Assembly (NCBI GenBank): GCA_964485695.1
Contig: CAZAKZ010000192.1
Span: 1 to 8,975 of the forward strand
DNA: 8,975 nucleotides
Reading direction: 5' to 3'
From: CAZAKZ01 sp964485695
GTDB taxonomy: Bacteria; Planctomycetota; JAFGQW01
Position numbers and translations under genes: made by a program. Below are positions 1-6,996 of the stretch, in pieces. Position 1 is the stretch's first letter. Each line of letters begins with the position of its first letter. The notes below the pieces were generated by a model. That model was not told where the DNA came from. It searched no databases and was given only the letters and a program-made list of their open reading frames with translations.

Positions 1-33
1 CAGGACGCGCTTCAGTCCGCAGCCTCCTGGAGC

Positions 34-1431
34 TTAACGGCATTGCCTGGAAAGGGCCAGCTGCTTCTTGAGCTTCTTCTTGGCCGACAGGGCACGCTTC
101 TCGTTTTCCTGCGACCGGTCGAGGGCGGTTTTCTTCTGGGAAAGAAGGGCGAGGGACGTGGTCAGGCCGGCCGCGAGCACCAGGAAGAGGACGATGATGG
201 CCAAGGCCAGGGCCGGATTGCGTTGCACCCACCGGCGGAACCGGAAGAAGCTGCTGACCGGGCGGGCCAGGATGGGCTCGAAGCGTCGGACTCGCCCCAG
301 GTCTTCGGCCAGGGCCAGCGCCGATTGATACCGGTGGTTCCGGTCCTTCTCCATGGCGAGGTCGAGAACGGTCTTCAGATCGGAGGGAATGGAAGGATTC
401 AGTGCGGTCGCGTCGGGCGGTTCCCGGGTGAGTATGTTCTGGAAAGTCTTTTCCCGGGAGGGCCCGTCGAAGGGGCGCTCGAGGGTCAAGCACTCGAACA
501 GGGTGACCCCGAGGGAATGGACGTCGGTGAGGGCATCCACGGCGCGGGCGTTCTCCGTGAGCTGTTCCGGCGACATGTAGGCGGGCGTTCCGAAGAGATC
601 CCCGGACAGGGTGAGGGTCTTGACGTCACTCTCCAGCTCCCGGGCCAGGCCGAAGTCCAGGATCACCGGCTCGCCGTCCGGGGTCACGATGATGTTGCCG
701 GGTTTGATGTCCCGGTGGATGACGCCGTGGGTGTGGGCGTGATGGAGCGCACGAGCCACCCGTTCGAAGAGGCCCACCACCTCGATCACCTTGCCTCGTC
801 CGGAGGGAGGATCTGCGGTGGGGCGGACGGGCCGGGCGTCGGGATCCCTACCGGACGGCTGCTCGAGGTCGATGGCGGTGGGGGTGTCCCAGGACTCTTC
901 GTACGTCAGCTGGATCTTTCGCGCCAGGGTTTCCCCTTCCACGAAGCGCATGGCGATGAAGGGGATGCCCTGGGCATTACCGGCCTCGAAGATGGTGCAG
1001 ATGCCGGGATGGTCCAGGCGGGAGGCCACCTCGGCTTCCCGCCGGAACCGGCCGATCATGGTCTCGGATACCGGGCCGAGGTTGGTGAGCACCTTGAGGG
1101 CCACCCTTCGGCCCAGGCGGGTGTCCTCGGCCAGGTGCACTTCCCCCTGACCGCCGCGGCCGAGCTCCCGCACCAGGTGGTAGGGTCCGATGCAATTCTC
1201 ATCCCGGCCCAGGGGCAATCCCAGGACCGGCAAGCCGTCTTCCTCCCGGTCCGGGGCGCCTTTCTGCAGGGCGAGGTATTCCGCGGCGATGGCCAGGTCG
1301 TCTCCGGGAAACCGTTTCAGGTAGTCGGCGAGAGGCTTGACTTCACCCGAGTCCCGGTCGGCCCAGTACGCCTCCAGGAAAGTATCCAGCGGCGACTGGC
1401 TCTCATCGGGTTTCCCGGCGTCTTCATTCAT
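34..1431 (-). CDS. Membrane-anchored Ser/Thr protein kinase (PknB-type), short C-terminal tail
   Basis: 465-residue Hanks-type kinase that should phosphorylate Ser/Thr on cytoplasmic proteins. Visible motifs are a glycine-rich loop (GRGGQGEV, about 91-98), the ATP-anchoring Lys113 in VALKVL, the catalytic loop HRDIKPGN (239-246), DFG (259-261) and GTPAYMSPEQ (281-290), so all catalytic residues are present. A Pro/Asp-rich insert (about 176-215) interrupts the N-lobe/C-lobe junction. The N-terminus (about 17-55, with YLKRFPG) resembles the region before the kinase domain in planctomycete kinases. One membrane segment (about 406-430) is followed by a lysine-rich, probably coiled-coil tail of only 35 residues; relatives usually carry long TPR or WD40 extensions, so the protein may be naturally short or truncated by a frameshift near the stop. 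The gene is last in a four-gene cluster, 40 nt after the PEGA-like lipoprotein. The ATG at 1431 lacks a good ribosome binding site. Kinase identity is sure; substrate unknown. Confidence 0.93.
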   Translation of the reverse strand: MNEDAGKPDESQSPLDTFLEAYWADRDSGEVKPLADYLKRFPGDDLAIAAEYLALQKGAPDREEDGLPVLGLPLGRDENCIGPYHLVRELGRGGQGEVHLAEDTRLGRRVALKVLTNLGPVSETMIGRFRREAEVASRLDHPGICTIFEAGNAQGIPFIAMRFVEGETLARKIQLTYEESWDTPTAIDLEQPSGRDPDARPVRPTADPPSGRGKVIEVVGLFERVARALHHAHTHGVIHRDIKPGNIIVTPDGEPVILDFGLARELESDVKTLTLSGDLFGTPAYMSPEQLTENARAVDALTDVHSLGVTLFECLTLERPFDGPSREKTFQNILTREPPDATALNPSIPSDLKTVLDLAMEKDRNHRYQSALALAEDLGRVRRFEPILARPVSSFFRFRRWVQRNPALALAIIVLFLVLAAGLTTSLALLSQKKTALDRSQENEKRALSAKKKLKKQLALSRQCR

Positions 1432-1471
1432 TTACATGGCGATCACATGTGAAGGTCCTGGCGCAATATGG

Positions 1472-1807
1472 CTACTGCACCGGCTGCAGCTTGACCCGGT
1501 AGGTATCGAGGGCGATCTGGGGCATGTCGGCCAGGCTGCCGCGAAAGGGCAAGTAGCCTTCCTTGGTGATCACGAGGATATCGTCGGCATTGATTTTTCT
1601 CTCGATGTCCGCGGGCGTGATCAACAAGAGATTGTATTCGGGCAGCTTCAGCTCGGCGCCCTCGGGCACGGTAACGATGCGGATCACATGGGGAAGATTC
1701 TGCCATCCGTGCGGATTCTTGTGGCTCTTGCATCCGGGCAGGGATACGGCCGTGAGGACGGCCAGGACCAGGATGGCCACCATGGCGGTGGATATGAAGC
1801 GTTGCAT
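1472..1807 (-). CDS. Small PEGA-like lipoprotein
   Basis: 111 residues. I chose the ATG at 1807 because AGGAG lies 8 nt upstream; a GTG at 1825 in the same frame would make the ribosome site part of the gene. The N-terminus is a lipoprotein signal: a basic start, a hydrophobic stretch and a lipobox LPGC with Cys26, followed by Lys, which by the enterobacterial +2 rule would not hold it in the inner membrane. The mature part resembles one PEGA repeat: a beta strand leading to VPEGAEL (47-53), TPADI (64-68), then VITKEGYLPF (79-88) and a final strand. PEGA modules are small surface beta domains often found attached to or beside bacterial Ser/Thr kinases, and here the kinase follows directly. 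The domain call is from pattern only; the glycine-rich turn usual between the strands is replaced by LPEYNLLL. Confidence 0.8.
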   Translation of the reverse strand: MQRFISTAMVAILVLAVLTAVSLPGCKSHKNPHGWQNLPHVIRIVTVPEGAELKLPEYNLLLITPADIERKINADDILVITKEGYLPFRGSLADMPQIALDTYRVKLQPVQ

Positions 1808-1814
1808 GTAACGG

Positions 1815-1823
1815 TCTCCTCTC
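1815..1823 (-). promoter_or_regulatory. Ribosome binding site of the PEGA-like lipoprotein
   Basis: On the minus strand this reads GAGAGGAGA, with a clean AGGAG core (1816-1820) 8 nt before the ATG at 1807. It decides the start in favour of ATG 1807 over the in-frame GTG at 1825. Confidence 0.75.
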
Positions 1824-1871
1824 ACGTGTTTCTTTCACGAGAGCTATGAACAAATGAGCATAAATAGGAGG

Positions 1872-3446
1872 TCAGCTGTTGAAGATCTTGTCCAGGTCTG
1901 CCTTGAACTTCCTGTGAAGAATGCGGTTCAGGTGGATGATCTCCTCTCCGGTCGAGCAGTCGATGACGGCGATGCGCAGCATGTAGCTTTCCAGGAATGG
2001 CCTGAACCAGGTCATGACCAGACCCTCGGCCCCAGTGGTGCTGAGGAGGGAGATGGTCTCGGGATCCACGGCCCCTTCTTCCTGGTAGAGAGCGGCTTCT
2101 CGCTTGATGCGGTCCAGGACCGCGGTGAGGTCGGATTCCGCCGGAAGGACGTTGAGTTTACCCTTCTTCAGGGAGGCGACGACCACCTTGGCGATGTCCG
2201 AGGCCAGGGTGCCAGCCCGGGATCCGTTGTAGTTCCCAGCCAGCTCGTCCAGCCGGGCCCGGGCCGCCCGGAGGGTGGGGAAGCGCGTGCCCGCGATGAA
2301 CACGGGTCCGCGGTCCAGGGCTTTCTGCATCTCGTCACCACCTCCGCCGGCCGCAGCGGACTTTTGCTCCCCGGCATCGAGGGCCCTGAAGTAGGCGCGG
2401 GCAAAGGCATCCAGCTTGGCCTTCGGGCCCTGGGAGGAGGGAATGGAAGTCGGTTCCACGGCCAGCCGCTTTGCGGCCAGCGCCTCCTTCTGGTCCTTCA
2501 GGATCGTGTCGGTAAGAGCATTCACCTGGCGCTGCACTTCACCGTCGAGGCTGGTGTCCGGCTCGGTTTTCCGGATGCGCAGGAACAGGAGAACGCGCCG
2601 GGTCGACGCCATGAAGTCCATTTCCAGAGTCTTTCCCTGCTCCTTGGCCGCGGCCACCGTATCCTGGACGGATTTGAAGAGGCCTTCGACGAGGCCGTGG
2701 CTGCGGCCGCGATACCGGAACCGGTATTCGAAGTAGCCGCCCTGCATGTTGGAACGAGCCAGGGAGATGGTATCGGGCTGGACGCCCTCCACGGCGCGCA
2801 GCCGGGTGCCGAAGGTCGCAGGCAATTTGTTGTCCTTGCCCTCGACGAAGAGGCCAAGGGTGAACAGGGCTCCCTTCTGTTTCTCTTCCTCTACCAGGCC
2901 ATTCAGGCGGGTAGTCACCTTCTGGCACACCGCGGAACATAGGGATTCCACCGCCTTCATGTGGGCCTTGCGATAGCCGTCAAAGGAAGTGCCCTGTCCC
3001 GAGGTGCGGTCTTCCAGCAGGATCGTTGTATCCTCGGCATGCGACATACGTACCCGCATCACGTCCTCGACGCGGTACCGGCCCTGGAGCTTCCGCTCCC
3101 GGTCGGCTTCCACGCCCACCCGGATCAGGATGCTCGCATACATCTCGCGGCAGCCCATGGGTGGGCCGCCCTTGCCGGCTTCACGGACACTCCGGGTCAG
3201 CCGGTCGGCGCGCTCGGCCAGCTCCAGAGAGACCACCCGGTACCCGTTCTTCATGAGGTCTCGAATGAGGAGGCTCGCTGCCTCACGGTTCAGGTCTTTG
3301 CGTCCGGCACCCACGTCGGGCAGCACGATGATGCGTGGTTTTTCCGGTTCATCGGCCATCTGGGCATGCACCCGGGAAAGCCCCGCCGTAGCGGCGGCGA
3401 GCCCCAGAGTGAGGCCGAGAATCAGGGTCTGAGTTTTCCTTACCAT
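1872..3446 (-). CDS. Secreted protein with CsgG/LpoB-like C-terminal domain, paralogue of the upstream lipoprotein
   Basis: 524 residues with a Sec-type signal peptide (basic start, hydrophobic core about 7-22, likely cut after VHA at 28) and no lipobox, so probably a soluble periplasmic or secreted protein. The N-terminal part (about 36-180) starts with RIIVLPDVG, like the first strand of CsgG/FlgO-type domains. The C-terminal half (about 300-524) is clearly homologous to the protein encoded just upstream: both have KRLAVEP/KRMAIDP, a stretch FxRALDxxE, a DxGPxxIxG element, then IKRE...GAVDPxTI, a GAxxLV strand, FRPF and a final IDxSTGEE/LDVTTGKV strand typical of LpoB/CsgG-like domains. The middle (180-300) has no recognisable domain. 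GGAG sits about 9 nt before the ATG. The gene lies 55 nt after its paralogue and 64 nt before the PEGA-like gene. Fold assignment is moderate; cellular role unknown. Confidence 0.85.
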   Translation of the reverse strand: MVRKTQTLILGLTLGLAAATAGLSRVHAQMADEPEKPRIIVLPDVGAGRKDLNREAASLLIRDLMKNGYRVVSLELAERADRLTRSVREAGKGGPPMGCREMYASILIRVGVEADRERKLQGRYRVEDVMRVRMSHAEDTTILLEDRTSGQGTSFDGYRKAHMKAVESLCSAVCQKVTTRLNGLVEEEKQKGALFTLGLFVEGKDNKLPATFGTRLRAVEGVQPDTISLARSNMQGGYFEYRFRYRGRSHGLVEGLFKSVQDTVAAAKEQGKTLEMDFMASTRRVLLFLRIRKTEPDTSLDGEVQRQVNALTDTILKDQKEALAAKRLAVEPTSIPSSQGPKAKLDAFARAYFRALDAGEQKSAAAGGGGDEMQKALDRGPVFIAGTRFPTLRAARARLDELAGNYNGSRAGTLASDIAKVVVASLKKGKLNVLPAESDLTAVLDRIKREAALYQEEGAVDPETISLLSTTGAEGLVMTWFRPFLESYMLRIAVIDCSTGEEIIHLNRILHRKFKADLDKIFNS

Positions 3447-3501
3447 TTTATCTTCTCCAGTCTCCAGGATTACTCCCGTTGGAAGAACAAGATCGTTCCG
3501 G

Positions 3502-5007
3502 TCAGTTTGTCGTCAAGGTATCCAGGTCCTGCTTGAACCGTGTTTCGAAGTCGAGGCTCTCGTGGGCGACCACCTTGCCCGTGGTGACGTCGAGAACCAT
3601 GATGCGGAACTGGTAGCACCGCATGAAGGGCCGGAATGTGCCCCGGACGAGCAGTTGCGCGCCCTTTGTTTTCAGCTCCCCGATGGTATCCGGATCCACG
3701 GCACCGTCGCCCTGGGCGGACCGAACTTCCCGCTTGATGAGGTTGAGGATGCTGGCCCGGTTCAGGGAATCGGGAAGAATCTCGAAGGCATTGCCCCCGG
3801 CCTTGGAGAAGCCTTCGGCCAGAACCCTTGAGAGGTCCAGGGAGAGTTCGCCGGCGCGAGAGGTTCTGAGCGCAGCCCGCCGGGATTCAACGACATCCAG
3901 AGCGTTTCCGAGGGTTCTATACTCCTTGCCGTGGATGGTGAAGGGGCCGTGATCCAGGGCTGCCAGTCGGGGATTCGTGGCGCCTTCGGCCGAGGCCTTG
4001 CTCTCGGCCTTGTCCAGGGCCCGCAGGAAGCTGGTCGTGAAGGCCTGGAGATTACCGGCCAGGGGGCCGCTGACGCTGCGGATGACCACCGGATCGATTG
4101 CCATGCGCTTGCCTGAGAACGTCTGGCCATGGTTGGCCAGGATCTTGCGCACGAGACTGGACGCAACGAACTTCACCTCGGCGTCGACGCTCGCCTTGAA
4201 CCGCGGCGCGGCCGGGCCGATCTTCCAGTCCGAGGCCTGCATGAAGTCACGGTAGAGGTTGTTGGCCGTCGGTCCGCCCGTGAGGCCCTTGTCTACTCGT
4301 GTCAGGGTCTTGCGGCTTCCCACCTGGATGCACTGGAGCTTGATCTCCAGGCGTTCGTCCCGGTTCATGCGGTCATAGATCTTTTTCCGGACTGTGCCGA
4401 ACACGGCGTATGCAGCTCCGATGCGCTCGGAGAGCCAGAATACGTCGGCCACGGAGCGAAACTCATCTAAGCCCCGGTTCGAGGCCAGGATGTCGTTGAT
4501 GAGCTCGTCCCCCGACAGGGGCTGGAAGCCCTGCATCTGGAGTGCATCGGATATCTCTTCAGCCAGGCGCTGGCCCAGGCCGTTCACTTCCATGGTGCGG
4601 GTGGTGCTGTTGGGGGTCAGGGCCGGGAACACCGCCACGATGCCGGGGTTTTCCCTGAGTTTCCCGGCGATTTCACCCACGAAAGGGCCCAGCAGGCCGG
4701 CCCTTTCGGGCCGGCCCGGGGGGGCCGCTTCCGCGGCCCCGGTCCTGTCGGGACCGGGAGCCGGGGCCGGCGCCGGAGCGGGTTGCTCCGGTGGAGTGCC
4801 GGTGGAAGGAGGGATGGTGGGCGCCTCTTCTGCCGGCTGGTCGTGCGGATTTGGTGCACGGCTGTCGGCTGGTCGGTCCACTCCGGTGATGGGCTGATGG
4901 GGCGCGCGTTCCGGCCCCCCGCACCCTGTCATGATGAACAGGGATGCGGTCAGAACCAGGAGTGATCCGAGGCTCATGACCCCTCGGAGGCTGCTTGGAG
5001 TTCTCAT
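3502..5007 (-). CDS. CsgG/LpoB-like lipoprotein with proline-rich linker
   Basis: 501 residues. The N-terminus is a lipoprotein signal with lipobox IMTGC (Cys29), followed by a Pro/Ala-rich disordered linker (about 31-100). Two CsgG/FlgO/LpoB-like domains follow. The first (about 120-235) contains VAVFPAL, LGQRLAEEISDALQMQGF, a DVFWLSERIGAAYAVFGTV strand and a late strand before TLTR. The second (about 385-495) contains LSRVLAEGF, EILPDSLN, GAVDPDTI, GAQLLVRGTFRP, and FRIMVLDVTTGKVV. Such domains occur in periplasm-facing lipoproteins that build secretion pores (CsgG) or activate peptidoglycan synthases (LpoB); there is no direct sign of either role here. The long linker is reminiscent of LpoA/LpoB-type proteins that must reach across the periplasm. 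The start has GAAGGG about 9 nt upstream. It is the first gene of the cluster ending with the kinase, and it and the next gene look like an old tandem duplication. Confidence 0.87.
   Translation of the reverse strand: MRTPSSLRGVMSLGSLLVLTASLFIMTGCGGPERAPHQPITGVDRPADSRAPNPHDQPAEEAPTIPPSTGTPPEQPAPAPAPAPGPDRTGAAEAAPPGRPERAGLLGPFVGEIAGKLRENPGIVAVFPALTPNSTTRTMEVNGLGQRLAEEISDALQMQGFQPLSGDELINDILASNRGLDEFRSVADVFWLSERIGAAYAVFGTVRKKIYDRMNRDERLEIKLQCIQVGSRKTLTRVDKGLTGGPTANNLYRDFMQASDWKIGPAAPRFKASVDAEVKFVASSLVRKILANHGQTFSGKRMAIDPVVIRSVSGPLAGNLQAFTTSFLRALDKAESKASAEGATNPRLAALDHGPFTIHGKEYRTLGNALDVVESRRAALRTSRAGELSLDLSRVLAEGFSKAGGNAFEILPDSLNRASILNLIKREVRSAQGDGAVDPDTIGELKTKGAQLLVRGTFRPFMRCYQFRIMVLDVTTGKVVAHESLDFETRFKQDLDTLTTN
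4695..4758 (-). other. Cluster of three GC-rich hairpins inside the linker coding sequence
   Basis: Three neighbouring inverted repeats lie within the lipoprotein gene. In mRNA sense the first two are a 9-bp stem (arms 4695-4703 and 4708-4716) with loop GAAA and an 8-bp stem (4721-4728 and 4733-4740) with loop GGAA; both loops fit the stable GNRA class. The third is an 8-bp stem (4738-4745 and 4751-4758) with loop CGACA and overlaps the second by 3 nt, so both cannot form fully together. They encode the Gly/Pro/Ala-rich linker. The pairing is directly visible; any role, such as slowing ribosomes between signal peptide and domains, is inference. Confidence 0.6.
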
Positions 5008-5368
5008 GCCTTAACCCTTCTAGAAAAAACGGTTCTCCGTTACGGAACAGGGAGTCGATTCGTTCTGGAGACGGAGATGCCTTCGTGTCCGGCACAGTAA
5101 GGGATTCCGCCCGTTTCCACATCCGCGTATGGTACGGAATACGGTATCCATTTTCGGACCGAGCGAGTCGTCCACACGCTCCAGGAATACAGGGGAAAGG
5201 ATACCTTTTTCTCTACCAAGGTCCAGTGCAACCTCCGGACGGGGTCGAGGTGGCGATTCAGGCCTCGCGCCAGTTGATCCACGGGCTGTTAAGCGACCGT
5301 ACAGCCGTGGGACCGGACAGGTTTTTCATTTTTCTCACCTGTCCTGGGAGGAAGGCCGGGAATCCCGA
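5008..5368. other. 361-nt non-coding gap with hairpins
   Basis: This gap separates the ion channel stop from the start of the lipoprotein cluster. I see no convincing gene: the frames open here give poorly protein-like translations. It contains an 8-bp perfect inverted repeat GGACAGGT/ACCTGTCC (5315-5322 and 5337-5344, loop 14) and next to it CCACGGGCTGT/ACAGCCGTGG (5279-5289 and 5301-5310, one bulge), both just behind the channel gene. A 7-bp pair GGTATCC/GGATACC (5143-5149 and 5199-5205) and a near-palindrome GTTCTCCGT-T-ACGGAAC (5032-5048) lie closer to the lipoprotein start. The promoter for the cluster is expected here, but I cannot point to convincing -35 and -10 boxes. Confidence 0.6.
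5279..5344 (-). other. Tandem hairpins behind the ion channel gene (possible terminator without U-run)
   Basis: Two stem-loops follow the channel stop codon at distances of about 25 and 59 nt: an 8-bp perfect stem (5315-5344) and a 10-bp stem with one bulged base (5279-5310). Neither is followed by a T-rich run on the minus strand, so they are not canonical intrinsic terminators. They could protect the 3' end of the channel mRNA, act as weak terminators, or be binding sites. Confidence 0.45.
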
Positions 5369-6874
5369 TCATTCTTCTCCGGCGGTCTTCTCCTGCGGAG
5401 GCTGCCACAGCCCCCGACCGGTGGACGGCCCGATGCGCGGCTGTTGCCGGGCGATGATGACGAGGAGCTGGCCCGGCTGCAGGCGGACGTCGTTTCCCGG
5501 ATTGACGTCGGTCTGGCCGGTGTGCTTGCCTTCCAGAGGGGTTTCCAGGGCCACGAGGATGGCCTTGTGTTTTTTCATGAGGCGATCCCGCGCCTCGGCA
5601 ACGGTGAGGTCGGCCCACTTCTCCGGCACCTCGATCTTGAAGAACTGATTCCCCCATTTGCTGGTCAGAAGCTCCCTCAGGACGCCGACGATGCCGAGGC
5701 TCCGGGCGCCGGCGGCGATGATGCTGCCCGTGTACTTGTCCCGGGCGATGACCTCATCGATGCCCGCCAGCTTCAGGTTTGCCTCGTTCTTGCTGTTCAG
5801 GAGTTCCGCGCAGGTGAAGATGTCCGGATTGATGCGCTCGAGAGTGAGGGCGGCCAGGAGGGTGCGGGCGTCACGGTCCTGATCGCTCAGGTCCCGGGTG
5901 CGGTCCGACAGCACCACGGCGATGTCCGCCTGTTCGGCCCTGCACCGGGTCAGAACATCGGGGTGGGTCCAGTCGCCCAGGATGAAGAAGACGCGGGCAA
6001 GGTCCACCTTGCCTCCTTCCACTTCGGGGCGGATGTCCTTTTCGCTCACCAGGACGATTCCGCGGCGCCGGATGACCTCGTCGGTCTGCAACTCCTCCAC
6101 GATGAGGCGGCAAGCCCGGTTCCAGCCGCAGATGATGGCGTGGCCGGTCAGTTCTCCGAGATCCATTTCAAAATTCTCCAATCCTCCCTTGAGGCGGTTG
6201 ATTACTATGGCGGTGATGACGCCGGTGAAGGTGGCGAAGAGGGTGAGGCCGCCGAGCATGATCGAGAGGGTCACCACCAGGCCGAACACCGATTTCGGCG
6301 TCTCACCCACGGGCTCGCCCGCCACCAGGGAGAGGACGCTCCAGCGGAGCGCGTCCGAGAAGTCCCTGAAGGGGCTTTTCGGGTCCTCTCCTTCGGTGAT
6401 CCTGAGCACCATGGCTGAGGCCAGGATGATGACCACGATGATTCCGATCACGATGACCTGCTCGCCGATGCCCTTTCGAAACGCGGCGGACAGGGCTGCG
6501 GATCGGCGGTTCAGCAGGACGCCGAGGCGGAACACGCGAAGCAGCCGCAGGAACCGCAGGAACCGCAGGGGCCGGAAGACCGGTAGTACGGCCAGGATGT
6601 CGAGCCAGTAGCGCCGGAAGAACCGGCGCTTTCGCCGCTCGGCGAAAAACCGGATGGAGAGCTCCACGACGAAGACGTACGTGATCAGGTCGTTGGCCAG
6701 GCTCAGGTCGTGCCTGAGCGGGGTGTCCTTGTCGAGGCTCGATTCCCAGATGATCGTGGCGACGCTCAGGATGATCAGGGCCATGACCGTGAGGTCCACG
6801 GTGGGATGGTTGATGAACTTGGCCATGCGCCGCCGGATCGTGAGCGGCTTTCGAGGTCGGAATCGGTGCACCAT
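5369..6874 (-). CDS. Voltage-sensor-type cation channel with RCK (TrkA-N/TrkA-C) regulatory module, atypical pore
   Basis: About 501 residues from the ATG at 6874; an in-frame TTG at 6883 (three codons more, with a weak GGGA 8 nt before it) is possible. Residue numbers here count from the TTG. A basic N-terminus precedes S1 (about 29-47), S2 (about 64-80), S3 (about 92-102) and an S4 with six arginines at every third position (104, 107, 110, 113, 116, 119). S5 (about 142-161) and S6 (about 200-228) flank a pore loop reading WSVLSLVAGEPVGETP (181-196), where potassium channels have TVGYGD. The C-terminal half is a TrkA-N/RCK domain (about 247-405; HAIICGWNRA replaces the usual GxGxxG, acidic Glu281 after the second strand, LGDWTHPDVL, then DLSDQDRDARTLLAAL) and an RCK-C domain (about 411-478). 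RCK modules gate channels on binding nucleotides or cations. Architecture is sure; the ion carried is not. It is probably a single-gene unit. Confidence 0.88.
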   Translation of the reverse strand: MVHRFRPRKPLTIRRRMAKFINHPTVDLTVMALIILSVATIIWESSLDKDTPLRHDLSLANDLITYVFVVELSIRFFAERRKRRFFRRYWLDILAVLPVFRPLRFLRFLRLLRVFRLGVLLNRRSAALSAAFRKGIGEQVIVIGIIVVIILASAMVLRITEGEDPKSPFRDFSDALRWSVLSLVAGEPVGETPKSVFGLVVTLSIMLGGLTLFATFTGVITAIVINRLKGGLENFEMDLGELTGHAIICGWNRACRLIVEELQTDEVIRRRGIVLVSEKDIRPEVEGGKVDLARVFFILGDWTHPDVLTRCRAEQADIAVVLSDRTRDLSDQDRDARTLLAALTLERINPDIFTCAELLNSKNEANLKLAGIDEVIARDKYTGSIIAAGARSLGIVGVLRELLTSKWGNQFFKIEVPEKWADLTVAEARDRLMKKHKAILVALETPLEGKHTGQTDVNPGNDVRLQPGQLLVIIARQQPRIGPSTGRGLWQPPQEKTAGEE

Positions 6875-6966
6875 GATGCGCAATCATTCAGTCCCGGTTC
6901 GCCTTGTCAACAGGGTGGACAGCGTCTCCCATTGAGATATCCCGGTTCCGGAGCCGGGGAAACAGG

Positions 6967-6996
6967 CTGACATAACCACTCCAAGTCTGTTATAAT
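6967..6996 (+). promoter_or_regulatory. Sigma70-type extended -10 promoter for the FG-GAP gene
   Basis: CTGACA (6967-6972; one mismatch to TTGACA) and a perfect TATAAT (6991-6996) are separated by 18 nt, with TGT directly before the -10 box giving an extended -10. Transcription would start near 7003, leaving an 87-nt leader before the ATG at 7090. The AT-rich patch stands out in this GC-rich region. Confidence 0.75.

Noticed and set aside
43..1452. Long plus-strand open frame (469 codons) opposite the kinase
   Set aside because: It is the antisense frame of a clear kinase gene in GC-rich DNA; its translation is Gly/Val/Gln/Asp-rich with no domain.
1854..2942. Plus-strand open frame of 362 codons opposite the secreted CsgG-like protein
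   Set aside because: Low-complexity antisense translation without motifs; the minus strand has a signal peptide, ribosome site and a paralogue.
5143..5210. GGTATCC/GGATACC followed by five Ts as a plus-strand terminator
   Set aside because: The arms are 49 nt apart and no plus-strand gene lies upstream that it could terminate.
5040..5282. 80-codon minus-strand frame in the gap before the lipoprotein cluster
   Set aside because: GTG start, no ribosome site, Trp/Arg/Tyr-rich sequence without resemblance to a protein family, and it spans inverted repeats.
5129..6418. Plus-strand open frame of 429 codons opposite the ion channel
   Set aside because: The channel on the other strand has unmistakable transmembrane and RCK motifs; the plus frame is Asp/Gly/Glu-rich antisense.
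6882..6910. TTGACA on the minus strand as the -35 box of the ion channel gene
   Set aside because: The matching -10 position reads ATGATT, a poor box, and transcription would start practically at the start codon; a leaderless promoter cannot be excluded but is not supported.
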